Counted from the first letter of the stretch, positions 1-8,939 are shown. The stretch is 37,316 nucleotides of DNA from HGM11788 sp964654945 (GCA_964654945.1 CAZZLN010000011.1:1-37316); one strand, 5' to 3'. Numbers and translations are program-made. The notes: generated by a model from the sequence alone, not told the origin.

Positions 1-1
1 T

Positions 2-53
2 GAAAATTTTTTAAAAATTTTCATATTTACATTTTTTTCAATAAGAGTATAAT
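2..53 (+). promoter_or_regulatory. Promoter and palindromic box A, first sulfonate importer operon
   Basis: A 21-bp perfect palindrome occupies 2-22, with 9-nt arms GAAAATTTT and AAAATTTTC around 3 nt. Three bases later comes a -35 element TTTACA (26-31), then 16 bp, then a -10 element TATAAT (48-53). The same geometry recurs at 2855-2906. Position just upstream of -35 fits an activator site; an RNA polymerase UP element is an alternative. The sequence is directly visible; the regulatory role is inferred. Confidence 0.7.
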
Positions 54-122
54 ATACCTATAAAACATACAAACCATATCTGATTTATATGAAATAAAAG
101 ATAAGAAAGAAGGAATGAGAAA

Positions 123-1133
123 ATGAAGAAGTTTCTATCAATTTTGTTAGCGGCAAGCTTAACATTATTGACTTTAACAGGTTGTGGGAACGCTCAGAAA
201 ACAGAACCTGATACAAGTGAAAGTGCAGCAACCGAAGAAAATGCGGAGGGTGCTGTATTAAGAATAGCTGCACAGCCATATCCATTATATACTCCGGTAT
301 ATGTTGCTTATGAGCTTGGTTATTTACAGGAAGAATTTGATGCAATTGGTGCAAAATTTGAATGGCAGGAATTTCAGTCAGGTCCTCTTGTAAACGAAGC
401 TGTTGCAGCAGGCGAAGCTGATTTGGGGTTTATGGCTGATTTACCTGCAATTATTGCTAAGTCAACAGGACAGCCTATAGAGGTTATTTCAAATGTGGCT
501 TATGGCGAAAAAGGTCTTGCTGTTTTAATTAAGCCTGATTCAGATATTAAAAGCGTTGCTGATTTAAAGGGAAAGAAGGTTGCTTATGCAACAGGCTCTT
601 ATGCACAGCATTTGCTTGCTCTCCTTTTATCTAATGAAGGTCTTACTCTTGATGATGTTGAATCAATTAACCTTGCTGCCGGTGACCAGCCTGCTGCTCT
701 TGCAAGCGGTGAGGTTGATGCTCTTGTTATCTGGGAACAGTACATTTCAAAGCTTACAAGCGAAGGTGCTGCCACTGTTCTTGCTGATGGCACAGGAGTA
801 AAAAAAGGTAATATGATAACATATGCCGTATCAGATTATGCAGAGGCTAATCCTGAAGTTATTAAGGCTTATATTAAGGCTTTAAACAGAGCAAATGAGC
901 TTTTAGCTGCTGATCCTGATACTGCTGCCGAGTCTGTTGCTGAGGACTTCGGTGTAGATAAGGAATTAATGACTAAGATTATTCCTAACTTTACTTATGC
1001 AACTGAAATCACAGATGATGATATTGCAGAAATTAAAAAGGTTAAGGATTTTTCATTGGAAGCAGGAATTATTTCAAGCGACGTTGATATTGACAGTTTT
1101 ATTAATACTGAATATTTAGATTCCTTAAATTAA
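123..1133 (+). CDS. ssuA: Sulfonate/taurine-type ABC transporter substrate-binding lipoprotein
   Basis: This is a solute-binding lipoprotein of 336 residues. A short basic N-terminus and a hydrophobic stretch end in a lipobox (LTGC, about residues 18-21), so the mature protein should be lipid-anchored on the outer face of the membrane. The body has the NMT1/SsuA/TauA fold pattern: a YTPVYVAYELGY-like first strand-helix, a VNEAVAAGEADLGF segment and an ADLKGKKVAYATGS segment. The ATG at 123 follows an AAGAAGGAATG ribosome site. It is the first gene of a binding protein-permease-ATPase operon directly upstream of isethionate lyase genes, so a C2 sulfonate such as taurine or isethionate is the likely ligand. 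The exact ligand cannot be read from the sequence, and the family also binds alkanesulfonates and thiamine precursors. Confidence 0.85.
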   Translation: MKKFLSILLAASLTLLTLTGCGNAQKTEPDTSESAATEENAEGAVLRIAAQPYPLYTPVYVAYELGYLQEEFDAIGAKFEWQEFQSGPLVNEAVAAGEADLGFMADLPAIIAKSTGQPIEVISNVAYGEKGLAVLIKPDSDIKSVADLKGKKVAYATGSYAQHLLALLLSNEGLTLDDVESINLAAGDQPAALASGEVDALVIWEQYISKLTSEGAATVLADGTGVKKGNMITYAVSDYAEANPEVIKAYIKALNRANELLAADPDTAAESVAEDFGVDKELMTKIIPNFTYATEITDDDIAEIKKVKDFSLEAGIISSDVDIDSFINTEYLDSLN

Positions 1134-1150
1134 ATTATTATATTAAAAGT

Positions 1151-1186
1151 AAAAGGGCATAAATCGCTTCTGTTTTATGCCCTTTT
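1151..1186 (+). terminator. Intra-operon hairpin between binding protein and permease
   Basis: A 13-bp perfect stem (AAAAGGGCATAAA at 1151-1163 and TTTATGCCCTTTT at 1174-1186) lies in the gap between the binding-protein gene and the permease. It lacks a long T-run after the stem, so it is more likely a partial terminator or an mRNA-stabilising hairpin than a full stop. Such hairpins commonly raise binding-protein levels over the membrane parts. Confidence 0.65.
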
Positions 1187-1205
1187 CGAAGTACAGGAGG
1201 AAAAT

Positions 1206-1976
1206 ATGGATAAAAAAGTGAAAACTAAAAAAGGCTTTGGTTACTGGGGACTATATATTGCTTTACCTATAATTTTGCTTATTATATGGGAAGGAGCTGA
1301 TTTGGCAGGACATTTAAAGCTATATACAATGCCTGCACCAATGACCATTGTTGAAACTACAATAAAATACATACAAAATGGTAAATTGCTTGATAACATA
1401 GGTGTGAGCTTTGTCAGAGTAATTGAAGGCTTTTTGATTGCTTTAGTATCTGCTTTTATTATAGGTATCAGTGTTTCAATTTTTCCAAAGTTTGATACAT
1501 TTACTGATTTGGTAATTCAGGTTTTAAGACCAATTCCTCCTATTGCGTGGATACCTCTTGCAATACTTTGGTTTGGTATTGGTCAAGGCTCTAAAATATT
1601 TATAATTTTTCTTGGAGCATTTTTTCCTATATTTCTTAATACGGTTGAGGGTGTCAGGGGGATAGACAGCCGATTTTTTGAGCTTGCGGAGGTATATGAA
1701 ATACCTAAAATAAAGCTAATTAGAAAAATTATTATTCCCGGTGCTTTGCCATCAATTATGACAGGAATACGTCTTGGTCTTGGAAATGCATGGGTGTGTG
1801 TTGTTGCTGCAGAAATGATTGGTGCTACAAGTGGTGTTGGATTTATGTTATCTGACGGACGAAGTCTTTCAAGACCTGATATTGTAATTCTTGGAATGAT
1901 TATTGTAGGTATTGTAGGTAAAATTATGGATGATATTCTTCGTTATATCAGAAAAAAAATAATAACATGGAACTAA
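1206..1976 (+). CDS. ssuC: Sulfonate-type ABC transporter permease
   Basis: This is a 256-residue integral membrane permease of the SsuC/TauC (binding-protein-dependent transport, BPD_transp_1) family. Several hydrophobic segments are visible, starting around residues 14-30 (YIALPIILLIIWEG). A cytoplasmic coupling region of the EAA type occurs near residues 160-190 (FELAEVYEIPKIKLIRKIII followed by PGALPSIMTGIRLG), which docks to the ATPase. The ATG at 1206 is preceded by a perfect AGGAGG site. It lies between the lipoprotein and ATPase genes and should form the membrane channel for that importer. Length matches the family. Confidence 0.88.
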   Translation: MDKKVKTKKGFGYWGLYIALPIILLIIWEGADLAGHLKLYTMPAPMTIVETTIKYIQNGKLLDNIGVSFVRVIEGFLIALVSAFIIGISVSIFPKFDTFTDLVIQVLRPIPPIAWIPLAILWFGIGQGSKIFIIFLGAFFPIFLNTVEGVRGIDSRFFELAEVYEIPKIKLIRKIIIPGALPSIMTGIRLGLGNAWVCVVAAEMIGATSGVGFMLSDGRSLSRPDIVILGMIIVGIVGKIMDDILRYIRKKIITWN

Positions 1977-1994
1977 TGAAAGGAGTTAATACTG

Positions 1995-2762
1995 ATGGGA
2001 AATATAGTAGAGATTAAAAATCTTACTAAAGTTTTTGAAAGTAAGGATAATACAGTAAAGGCTCTTGAAAATATTAATCTTGAAATAGAAGAAGGAAATT
2101 TTATTTCCATTATTGGCGGCAGCGGCTGCGGTAAAAGTACATTGCTGCGTATTATAGGCGGACTTGAAACAGAATATGAGGGAAATGTGTTTGTTGATGG
2201 TAAAAAAGTTGAAAAACCTTCAAGAGAAAAGGGCTTTATTTTTCAGGATCACAGACTTTTGCCATGGCTTACGGTAAAGGAAAATATTCGGTTTAGCTTA
2301 CCTGATAATCAGAAAAAGAATGATGACCTTATTAGGGAAAATCTGGAAATCGTAGGTCTTTCTGAGTTTGAAAATGCTTATCCCGGTCAGCTTTCAGGCG
2401 GTATGGCTCAGAGAGTTGCAATAGCAAGAGCTCTTGCAAATAAACCAAGAATACTTCTTCTTGATGAGCCTTTTGGCGCTTTGGATGCAATTACTAAAAT
2501 GAATTTGCAGGAAGAAATGCTTAAAATTTGGAGAAAAGAAAAAATTACAATGGTAATTGTTACTCATGATATTGATGAGGCAATTTATCTTGGAAGCAAG
2601 GTCGTTGTTATGACACCAAGACCGGGAAAAATTAAAAAAATACAGAAGGTAGACCTTGGTGTTCCAAGAAGGAGAACAGGTTCATTGTTTACACTGGCAA
2701 GAGATACGATTTATAAAGAATTTTTTGAAGATGTTGAATTGCCTATTGAATACAATATTTAA
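1995..2762 (+). CDS. ssuB: Sulfonate-type ABC transporter ATP-binding protein
   Basis: This 255-residue cytoplasmic ATPase energises the importer. It has the full set of motifs: Walker A GGSGCGKST near residue 41, a Q-loop (FQDHRLLPWLTV), the signature LSGGMAQRVAIARAL, Walker B ILLLDEPFGALDA and a switch histidine in IVTHDIDEA. The DHRLLPW Q-loop sequence is typical of the SsuB/TauB/NrtD group. An AAAGGAG site precedes the ATG at 1995, 18 nt after the permease stop. A terminator follows the gene, so the first importer operon ends here. Confidence 0.9.
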   Translation: MGNIVEIKNLTKVFESKDNTVKALENINLEIEEGNFISIIGGSGCGKSTLLRIIGGLETEYEGNVFVDGKKVEKPSREKGFIFQDHRLLPWLTVKENIRFSLPDNQKKNDDLIRENLEIVGLSEFENAYPGQLSGGMAQRVAIARALANKPRILLLDEPFGALDAITKMNLQEEMLKIWRKEKITMVIVTHDIDEAIYLGSKVVVMTPRPGKIKKIQKVDLGVPRRRTGSLFTLARDTIYKEFFEDVELPIEYNI

Positions 2763-2780
2763 TGTAATAAGTATAGAAAG

Positions 2781-2806
2781 GGCAACAATTTTTGTTGTCT
2801 TTTTTA
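2781..2806 (+). terminator. Rho-independent terminator after first importer operon
   Basis: The stem is GGCAACAA (2781-2788) against TTGTTGTC (2792-2799), with a 3-nt loop and a run of seven T. It separates the importer operon from the isethionate-lyase operon, which has its own promoter. Confidence 0.75.
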
Positions 2807-2854
2807 TTGAATGTAAAAATGTTTTAATACAAATTATTATTGATTATAAATATG

Positions 2855-2906
2855 GAAAAAATTTAAAAATTTTTCATATTTACATTTAAAATATAATCAG
2901 TAAAAT
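2855..2906 (+). promoter_or_regulatory. Promoter and box B, taurine desulfonation operon
   Basis: A 21-bp imperfect palindrome (2855-2875; outer arms GAAAAA and TTTTTC) is followed after 3 nt (ATA) by -35 TTTACA (2879-2884), 16 bp and -10 TAAAAT (2901-2906). The stretch TTTTTCATATTTACATTT overlaps almost identically with the promoter at position 20-34, including spacing. It drives islA and the genes behind it. Shared control by one regulator is inferred. Confidence 0.7.
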
Positions 2907-2975
2907 TAAGTGTAATAATTCATATAAAAATTATAGAAATTATATAAATAATAAATCGTAATGGAGGATAATTAT

Positions 2976-5456
2976 ATGTCAGAAAAGGTTTTATCTCCTC
3001 AAGAGGAGAGAATACAATATGAAATTAAAAATAATGTAAGAAAATTTAAAAATCCTAACAGAGCTGCTAATATTTTAAAAGATGTCAGAGCTTCTAAGCC
3101 TCAGATTGATATTGAAAGAGGTCTTTATTTTACACAGTCATTTAAGGAAACAGAGGGTCAGCCTTTAAATTTAAGGTGGGCAAAGGCACTTTATCATTAT
3201 GCAAAAAATGCAACTGTTTATATTGATGATAATCAGCTTATTGTAGGCAGAAGCGGTAAAAAGGGCCGTTATGGTATTCTTTATCCTGAGCTTGACGGTA
3301 ATATTTTTAAAGAGGCTGTCGAAAAGCTGCCTACAAGGGACAATTCTCCTTTTGACATTACTGATGAAGATGCAAGAATTGTAGTAGAGGAAATAGCACC
3401 TTATTGGGCGGGCAAAACCTTTCATGAAAATTTTGCAAAATCTCTTACTGAGGAAACAACAAAGCTTACATACAATCCCGATAAAGAGCTTACCTCCCGT
3501 TATATCGTAAATGAAACTGCGTCTTTTCGTTCATCTCTTCAGTGGGTACATGATTATGAAATTGTACTTGAAAAGGGCTTTAAGGGAATTAAGGAGGAGG
3601 CTTTGGAAAAGCTTAGTCACCTTGATGAATACAGTCCTCTTGACTATACAGAAAAGAAGCCGTTTTTGGAGGCAACAATTATAACCTGTGATGCAATTAT
3701 TCTTTGGGCAAACAGACATGGTGATTTAGCAACAGAGCTTGCAGAAAAGGAAGAAAATCCTGTAAGAAAGGCAGAGCTTTTGAAAATAGCTGAAATATGT
3801 CATTATGTACCTGAAAATCCGCCAAGAACCTTCTATGAAGCTATGCAATCACAGTGGTTTACTCAGATGTTTTCAAGAGTAGAGCAAAAGACAGGTACAA
3901 TCATTTCAAACGGAAGAATGGATCAGTATTTATATCCTTTCTATAAGAAGGATATTGAAGCAGGTATTATTACTGATGATGAGGTTCAGGAGCTTTTTGA
4001 ATGTATGTGGGTAGCTATGGCTCAGTTTATTGACCTTTATCTTTCCGATACAGGCGGTGCTTTTAATGAAGGATATGCTCACTGGGAGGCTGTTACTATA
4101 GGTGGTCAGACTAAAGAAGGATATGATGCTACAAATGAGCTTACCTATATATTGTTAAAATCAAAGAGAGAATTTCCTCTTAATTATCCTGACCTTGCAG
4201 CCAGAATTCATACAAGAAGTCCTAAGAGATACCTTTACGAGGTCGCAGAAACAATTAAGGCAGGTGAGGGCTTCCCTAAGCTTTTGAATGATGAAGATGT
4301 TATACCTTTGCTTTTATCTAAGGGTGCTACCTTTGAAGAGGCTTATGATTACAGTGTTTCAGGTTGTGCAGAATGTCGTATGCCAAACAGAGATACTTAC
4401 ACAAGTCCCAATGCTTATATTAACTTTGCAGCTGCACTTGAAATGGTTATTTACAATGGCAGAATGCTTAAATATGGTGATGAACTTCTTGGTCTTGAAA
4501 CAGGAAAATTTGAAGATTTTAAGTCATTTGATGAGATTTTACAGGCTTATCTTAAACAACAGCGTAACTTTATTAAGCACGCTTTTATACAGCAAAGAGA
4601 AATTATAAGACTTAGGGCACAGCATTTTGCAACCCCTTTAGGCTCCGCACTTCATAAACTTTGCAGAGATACTTATACTGATTTACATCAGCCAAAGATT
4701 GAAGGCGGCATTGATTTAGGTTATTTTGAGTATATGGGCTTTGGCACTGTTATTGATTCTCTTGCGGCAATTAAAAAAGTTGTATTTGAAGATAAGGCTA
4801 TTACTTTATCTCAGCTTAAGGAGGCTCTTGAACATAATTTTGAGGGTTATGAGGCTATTCGTCAGTTATTACTTAATGCACCAAGCTATGGTAATAACGA
4901 TAACTATACAGATTGGATTGGTAAGTTTCTTGACAGAGAGGCTCAGGAATTTACAAAAAAGTATGGCAGTGAGTTAGGTGTTCATATGGATTTAAGAATT
5001 GTACCTTTTACTTCTCATGTGCCATTTGGTAAGGTTGTAAGTGCAACTCCTAACGGAAGATTTGCATATATTCCTCTTTCTGATGGCTCAAGTCCGTCAC
5101 AAGGAGCTGACTTAAATGGACCTACTGCAATTCTTCTCTCGAATTATGCTACAAAGAATTATGACCATAATGAGCATGCCGGCAGACTTGTTAATATTAA
5201 GCTTAGTCCTGCTTGCGTTAAGGGTGAAGAGGGAACTGAAAAGCTTGTTCAGTTTATTAAAGCATGGAGAGATCTTAAGCTGTGGCATATACAGTTTAAT
5301 GTTTTAAATACGGAAACATTAAAAGAGGCACAGAAGCATCCTGAAAATTATCGCAATTTACTTGTTCGTATAGCAGGATACAGTGCATATTTTACTGAGC
5401 TTACAAAGGACTTGCAGGATGACATTATTTCAAGAACAGAGCATGAGGCAGTATAA
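2976..5456 (+). CDS. islA: Isethionate sulfite-lyase, glycyl radical enzyme
   Basis: This 826-residue glycyl radical enzyme cleaves isethionate (2-hydroxyethanesulfonate) to acetaldehyde and sulfite. The radical site RIAGYSAYF places the glycyl residue at Gly801, and the thiyl/base motif GCAE gives Cys464 and Glu466. Residues matching the sulfonate pocket of the Bilophila enzyme are present with a constant offset of four: Arg185 and Gln189 (FRSSLQ), Arg674 and Phe678 (RIVPF). I recall the Bilophila numbering as R189, Q193, C468, E470, R678, F682, G805. This pattern argues against pyruvate formate-lyase, choline lyase or dihydroxypropanesulfonate lyase. I chose the ATG at 2976, which has a GGAGG site, over the in-frame ATG at 2961, which overlaps that site. 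The activase gene follows after 2 nt. Confidence 0.92.
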   Translation: MSEKVLSPQEERIQYEIKNNVRKFKNPNRAANILKDVRASKPQIDIERGLYFTQSFKETEGQPLNLRWAKALYHYAKNATVYIDDNQLIVGRSGKKGRYGILYPELDGNIFKEAVEKLPTRDNSPFDITDEDARIVVEEIAPYWAGKTFHENFAKSLTEETTKLTYNPDKELTSRYIVNETASFRSSLQWVHDYEIVLEKGFKGIKEEALEKLSHLDEYSPLDYTEKKPFLEATIITCDAIILWANRHGDLATELAEKEENPVRKAELLKIAEICHYVPENPPRTFYEAMQSQWFTQMFSRVEQKTGTIISNGRMDQYLYPFYKKDIEAGIITDDEVQELFECMWVAMAQFIDLYLSDTGGAFNEGYAHWEAVTIGGQTKEGYDATNELTYILLKSKREFPLNYPDLAARIHTRSPKRYLYEVAETIKAGEGFPKLLNDEDVIPLLLSKGATFEEAYDYSVSGCAECRMPNRDTYTSPNAYINFAAALEMVIYNGRMLKYGDELLGLETGKFEDFKSFDEILQAYLKQQRNFIKHAFIQQREIIRLRAQHFATPLGSALHKLCRDTYTDLHQPKIEGGIDLGYFEYMGFGTVIDSLAAIKKVVFEDKAITLSQLKEALEHNFEGYEAIRQLLLNAPSYGNNDNYTDWIGKFLDREAQEFTKKYGSELGVHMDLRIVPFTSHVPFGKVVSATPNGRFAYIPLSDGSSPSQGADLNGPTAILLSNYATKNYDHNEHAGRLVNIKLSPACVKGEEGTEKLVQFIKAWRDLKLWHIQFNVLNTETLKEAQKHPENYRNLLVRIAGYSAYFTELTKDLQDDIISRTEHEAV

Positions 5457-5458
5457 TT

Positions 5459-6364
5459 ATGGCAAAGGATACTTTTGTATTTAATATACAGCATTATTCC
5501 TTACACGATGGTCCCGGTATAAGGACCATTGTGTTTTTAAAGGGATGCCCAATGAGATGCAGGTGGTGCTGTAATCCTGAATCACAAAAATATGAACAGG
5601 AAATATCTTATGTTGAAAATAAATGTATTGGTTTAAAGGAATGCGGTTTTTGTAAAAATGCTGCACCTGAAAATGCAATTAAATTTCCTGAGGACAATGC
5701 TGTAATTGATATGGAAAAATGCTCAGATTGTCTTAAATGTGCTCAGGTCTGTCCTTCAAAAGCAATAAAGGTTGAGGGTAAAAAATATGATGTTAAGGAA
5801 CTGGCTGACATAGTGGAAAAGGATTCCGTTTTTTATGGACATGGTGACGGAGGACTTACCGTAAGCGGCGGAGAGCCCCTTACCCATAAGAAATTTTTGA
5901 TTGACCTGCTTAAAGAGGCTAAAAAAAGAAGAATTTCAACTGCAATAGAAACCTGCGGTTATGCAGATTACGAGGCATTATATGAGGCTTCAAAGTATTT
6001 GGATACAATTTTATTTGATATAAAGTCAATGGATAGTCTGAAACATAAGGAATATACAGGTAAAAGTAATGAAAAAATACTTTCTAATTTTGAAAAACTT
6101 TGCATAGATTATCCCCATATTAATAAAAAAGTCAGAACACCTGTTATACCGGGATTTAATGACAGTGCAGGGGATATTTTAAAAATACTTGAATTTATTA
6201 AGGATAAGCCTAATGTAAGTTATGAGCCATTGCCATATCACAGCTTTGGAAGAGGAAAGTATAAAGCTTTGGGCAGAGAATATCCAATGGGTGATGTTAA
6301 ACTTAATAATGAAAAAATAGAAGAAATAAATAATGCTGTAGAAAATTTTTTAAATAAATCTTAA
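5459..6364 (+). CDS. islB: Isethionate sulfite-lyase activating enzyme, radical SAM
   Basis: This 301-residue radical SAM enzyme installs the glycyl radical on the lyase encoded just upstream. The SAM-cluster motif is CX3CX2C (CPMRCRWC, about residues 30-37). A ferredoxin-like insert follows, with two further cysteine groups (near residues 56-70, CIGLKECGFC, and 88-98, CSDCLKCAQVC), as in glycyl-radical activases of the choline-lyase and isethionate-lyase type. A GGE-type SAM-binding motif (VSGGEPL) is near residue 139. It starts 2 nt after the islA stop with only a weak ribosome site, so translation is probably coupled. The partner is inferred from position. Confidence 0.92.
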   Translation: MAKDTFVFNIQHYSLHDGPGIRTIVFLKGCPMRCRWCCNPESQKYEQEISYVENKCIGLKECGFCKNAAPENAIKFPEDNAVIDMEKCSDCLKCAQVCPSKAIKVEGKKYDVKELADIVEKDSVFYGHGDGGLTVSGGEPLTHKKFLIDLLKEAKKRRISTAIETCGYADYEALYEASKYLDTILFDIKSMDSLKHKEYTGKSNEKILSNFEKLCIDYPHINKKVRTPVIPGFNDSAGDILKILEFIKDKPNVSYEPLPYHSFGRGKYKALGREYPMGDVKLNNEKIEEINNAVENFLNKS

Positions 6365-6378
6365 TTATGAGGTGTAAA

Positions 6379-7482
6379 ATGAATTGGAATTATACACAGC
6401 CTGTTGAAATCATATTTGGTAACGGCAGAATTTCAGAACTGGAAGGTTTATTAAATAATGCTGAAAATCCTCTTTTAATAAGTGACCCTTTTTTTATAAA
6501 AAACGGTCCGGTGGACAGAATTAAATCAATAGTAGGTAATATTACCGTATTCAGCGATATTTCTCCTAATCCTGATGTAAGTGAAGTAAATAAATGCAGT
6601 GAATTAATAAATGAAAAAAATATTGATATTATTATTGCTCTGGGCGGCGGAAGTTCTCTTGACCTTGCAAAGGCAGCATCAATTGTTGTAAGTGATATAG
6701 AGGAATATCATACAACAGGAAAGAAAGTTCCTAAAGAGCACATACCTTTAATAGCTGTACCCACAACATCGGGAACGGGAAGTGAGGTAACCTGTGTATC
6801 AGTTCTTACAAACAGAAAAACCGGTAAAAAGGCTCCCATAGTTTCAGAGAGCTTTTATCCAAAAACTGCCTTAATAGACCCGGAGCTTACATATTCATTA
6901 CCTCCTTATATGACAGCATCAACGGGTATTGATGTTTTGTGTCATGGGGTAGAAGGTTATTGGAGCAAGGGACATCAGCCTATATGTGATGTGCTTGCTG
7001 TTCATGCAATAAAGCTTGTATTTGAATATCTCCCCATTGCTTTTAAACAGAGTAATAACAAAGAGGCAAGAGAAAAGCTTTCGGAGGCATCGGTTATAGC
7101 AGGCTTGGCATTTACTTTGCCTAAAACAACATCATCTCATGCCTGCTCATTTCCTTTGACTAGTATATATCATATACCTCATGGTGAGGCTTGTGGTCTT
7201 ACCCTTGACTATTTTGCAAGGATAAACAGTCAGGATATAAGGACACAAAATCTTGCTAAGGAGCTAGGCTATGACAGTGTGTTTGCCTTTGCCAATGATA
7301 TAAAAAAACTAAAAAAAGAAATAAATTTAAGGTTGGATTTGGCTGACTTAAACCTTAATGATAAACAGGTAAAGGAACTTGTCAGGCTAAGTTACCATCC
7401 TAATATGAACAATAATCCTGTTGATATAACGGATGAAATATTATTTGATTTATATAATGGTTTGAGAGGAGGAAATAATTAA
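6379..7482 (+). CDS. sarD: Sulfoacetaldehyde reductase, iron-containing alcohol dehydrogenase family
   Basis: This 367-residue group III metal-dependent alcohol dehydrogenase most likely reduces sulfoacetaldehyde to isethionate with NADH. The nucleotide-binding motif GGGSSLDLAKA and the family motif TTSGTGSEVT are present. Metal ligands in the FucO spacing pattern are Asp185 and His189 (DVLCH) and His254 and His268 (PHGEACGL end). The start at ATG 6379 has a GAGGTG site; an in-frame ATG at 6367 overlaps that site and is less likely. The substrate call rests on position between isethionate lyase and a taurine aminotransferase, which is the known taurine-to-isethionate order. The family alone would also allow other aldehydes. 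Confidence 0.85.
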   Translation: MNWNYTQPVEIIFGNGRISELEGLLNNAENPLLISDPFFIKNGPVDRIKSIVGNITVFSDISPNPDVSEVNKCSELINEKNIDIIIALGGGSSLDLAKAASIVVSDIEEYHTTGKKVPKEHIPLIAVPTTSGTGSEVTCVSVLTNRKTGKKAPIVSESFYPKTALIDPELTYSLPPYMTASTGIDVLCHGVEGYWSKGHQPICDVLAVHAIKLVFEYLPIAFKQSNNKEAREKLSEASVIAGLAFTLPKTTSSHACSFPLTSIYHIPHGEACGLTLDYFARINSQDIRTQNLAKELGYDSVFAFANDIKKLKKEINLRLDLADLNLNDKQVKELVRLSYHPNMNNNPVDITDEILFDLYNGLRGGNN

Positions 7483-8816
7483 TGTCAGAGCTTTCCAGAG
7501 AACAGATTTTAGAATATGATAAGAACTATAATCAGCATCCTTGGCTTACGGGAACAGTAAACCCTATTCCTGTTGAAAGAGCTGATGGAATATATTTCTG
7601 GGATTATAACGGTAAAAAATATTATGATATGTCAAGTCAGCTTGCTAATGTAAACTTAGGCTATGGTAATAAGGATATTATTGAAGCGGTTAAAAAGCAG
7701 GTTGAAATTTTGCCTTATGTTGCACCTGCCTATGCCTCAGGCCCAAGGTCTGAGCTTGCCAAAATGATTATTGATTTAGCACCTGATAATATGGCTAAGG
7801 TGTTTTTCAGCTGTGGAGGCTCAGATGCCAATGAAGCTGCAATTTATGCTGCAAGAACATTTACAGGCAGAAGCAAGGTTTTGTCACGTTACAGAAGCTA
7901 TCATGGCTCTACATTAGGTTCAGGAAATCTTTCGGGAGATCCAAGACGTTTTGCTCTTGAACGCCCTGCTGCAAATGGTTATTTAAAGTTCTATGATCCT
8001 TATGTTTATCGTTCAAAACAGAAGTTTGGAAACGATGAAGAAGCATCAAAATATTATCTTGACCAGCTTGAAGAACAAATTCAGTATGAAGGCTCAAATC
8101 AGATTGCTGCTGTTGTTGTTGAATCAATTACAGGTGCAAATGGTGTTATAATTCCTCCTGATGGTTATTTGCAGGGACTTCGTGCATTATGCGATAAGTA
8201 TGGCATTCTTCTTGTGTGTGATGAGGTAATGGCAGGCTTTGGAAGAACAGGTAAAATGTTTGGTTTTGAGCATTGGGGTATTAAGCCTGATATTATTTCT
8301 TTTGCAAAGGGTGTTACCTGTGGCTATGTTCAGTTAGGGGGTATTATTATAAGCAATGAGATAGCGGATTATTTTAAGGATAAAACCTTCTTATACGGAC
8401 TTACTTACAGCGGACATTCTCTTGCCTGTGCTGCAGGTGTTGCCTGTATTAATTATTACAGTGAGCACAAAATACTTGACCATGTAAATGAAGTAGGTGT
8501 AGTATTTGGTGAGCTTTTAGAGGAAATTAAGTCAAAGCACAAGTGTGTTGGTGATGTAAGATATATTGGTCTTTTTGGCGCTATAGAGCTTATGAAGGAC
8601 AGAGAAAAGAAAATACCCCTTGTTCCTTATGGCTACGATGAAAAGGAAACTATGACAAAAATACATGGCTTGTTGAAGGAAAGAGGATTTGCTGCCTTTG
8701 GCAGAGAGAATAATATTAACATTACACCGCCTCTTATTATAACAGAGGAACAACTTAGAGATGCCTTCAAGATTTTGGACAAAGTATTGACTGTTGTTGA
8801 TAATGAATTTATTTGA
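7482..8816 (+). CDS. tpa: Taurine aminotransferase (taurine:pyruvate or taurine:2-oxoglutarate), class III PLP
   Basis: This 444-residue class III (omega) aminotransferase should convert taurine to sulfoacetaldehyde. Family marks are a substrate loop with SSQLANVNLGYG, a PLP phosphate region FFSCGGSDANEAA, a DEVMAGFGRTG motif that positions the PLP ring, and the Schiff-base lysine Lys276 in SFAKGV. Its start codon overlaps the previous stop (TAATG at 7480-7484), with GAGGAGG just upstream. The amino acceptor cannot be told from sequence. Bilophila uses a pyruvate-dependent enzyme (Tpa), while the taurine sulfur-assimilation cluster of Clostridium butyricum uses a 2-oxoglutarate-dependent one (Toa). 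No alanine dehydrogenase accompanies it here, which leaves the question open. Confidence 0.85.
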   Translation: MSELSREQILEYDKNYNQHPWLTGTVNPIPVERADGIYFWDYNGKKYYDMSSQLANVNLGYGNKDIIEAVKKQVEILPYVAPAYASGPRSELAKMIIDLAPDNMAKVFFSCGGSDANEAAIYAARTFTGRSKVLSRYRSYHGSTLGSGNLSGDPRRFALERPAANGYLKFYDPYVYRSKQKFGNDEEASKYYLDQLEEQIQYEGSNQIAAVVVESITGANGVIIPPDGYLQGLRALCDKYGILLVCDEVMAGFGRTGKMFGFEHWGIKPDIISFAKGVTCGYVQLGGIIISNEIADYFKDKTFLYGLTYSGHSLACAAGVACINYYSEHKILDHVNEVGVVFGELLEEIKSKHKCVGDVRYIGLFGAIELMKDREKKIPLVPYGYDEKETMTKIHGLLKERGFAAFGRENNINITPPLIITEEQLRDAFKILDKVLTVVDNEFI

Positions 8817-8819
8817 TAT

Positions 8820-8862
8820 AACTGTCCTTGGTATTATTTGCCGGGGACAGTTAATTTTTTTT
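8820..8862 (+). terminator. Rho-independent terminator after desulfonation operon
   Basis: An 8-bp stem AACTGTCC (8820-8827) / GGACAGTT (8845-8852) is extended by an inner CC/GG pairing and followed by a run of eight T. It ends the islA-islB-sarD-tpa operon. Confidence 0.85.
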
Positions 8863-8877
8863 AATTATTTTCATTGT

Positions 8878-8939
8878 GAAAAATATTAAAATTTATTCCA
8901 TACTATTCAAATTGACTTAATAGGAATTATGAGTATAAT
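8878..8939 (+). promoter_or_regulatory. Promoter and box C, second importer operon
   Basis: A 21-bp box at 8878-8898 begins GAAAAATATT and ends AAAATTTATTC. After 13 nt comes -35 TTGACT (8912-8917), 16 bp and -10 TATAAT (8934-8939). The box has the same length and ends as boxes A and B but sits 10 bp (about one helical turn) farther from the -35. Confidence 0.65.

Noticed and set aside
2..22. Box A as a simple intrinsic terminator of an upstream gene
   Set aside because: It is an all-A/T stem apart from the outer G-C pair, and it recurs at a fixed distance from -35 elements; a promoter-linked site fits better.
2976..5456. Pyruvate formate-lyase, choline trimethylamine-lyase or dihydroxypropanesulfonate lyase
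   Set aside because: The GCAE motif and the Arg185/Gln189/Arg674/Phe678 set, together with sarD and tpa neighbours, fit isethionate lyase.
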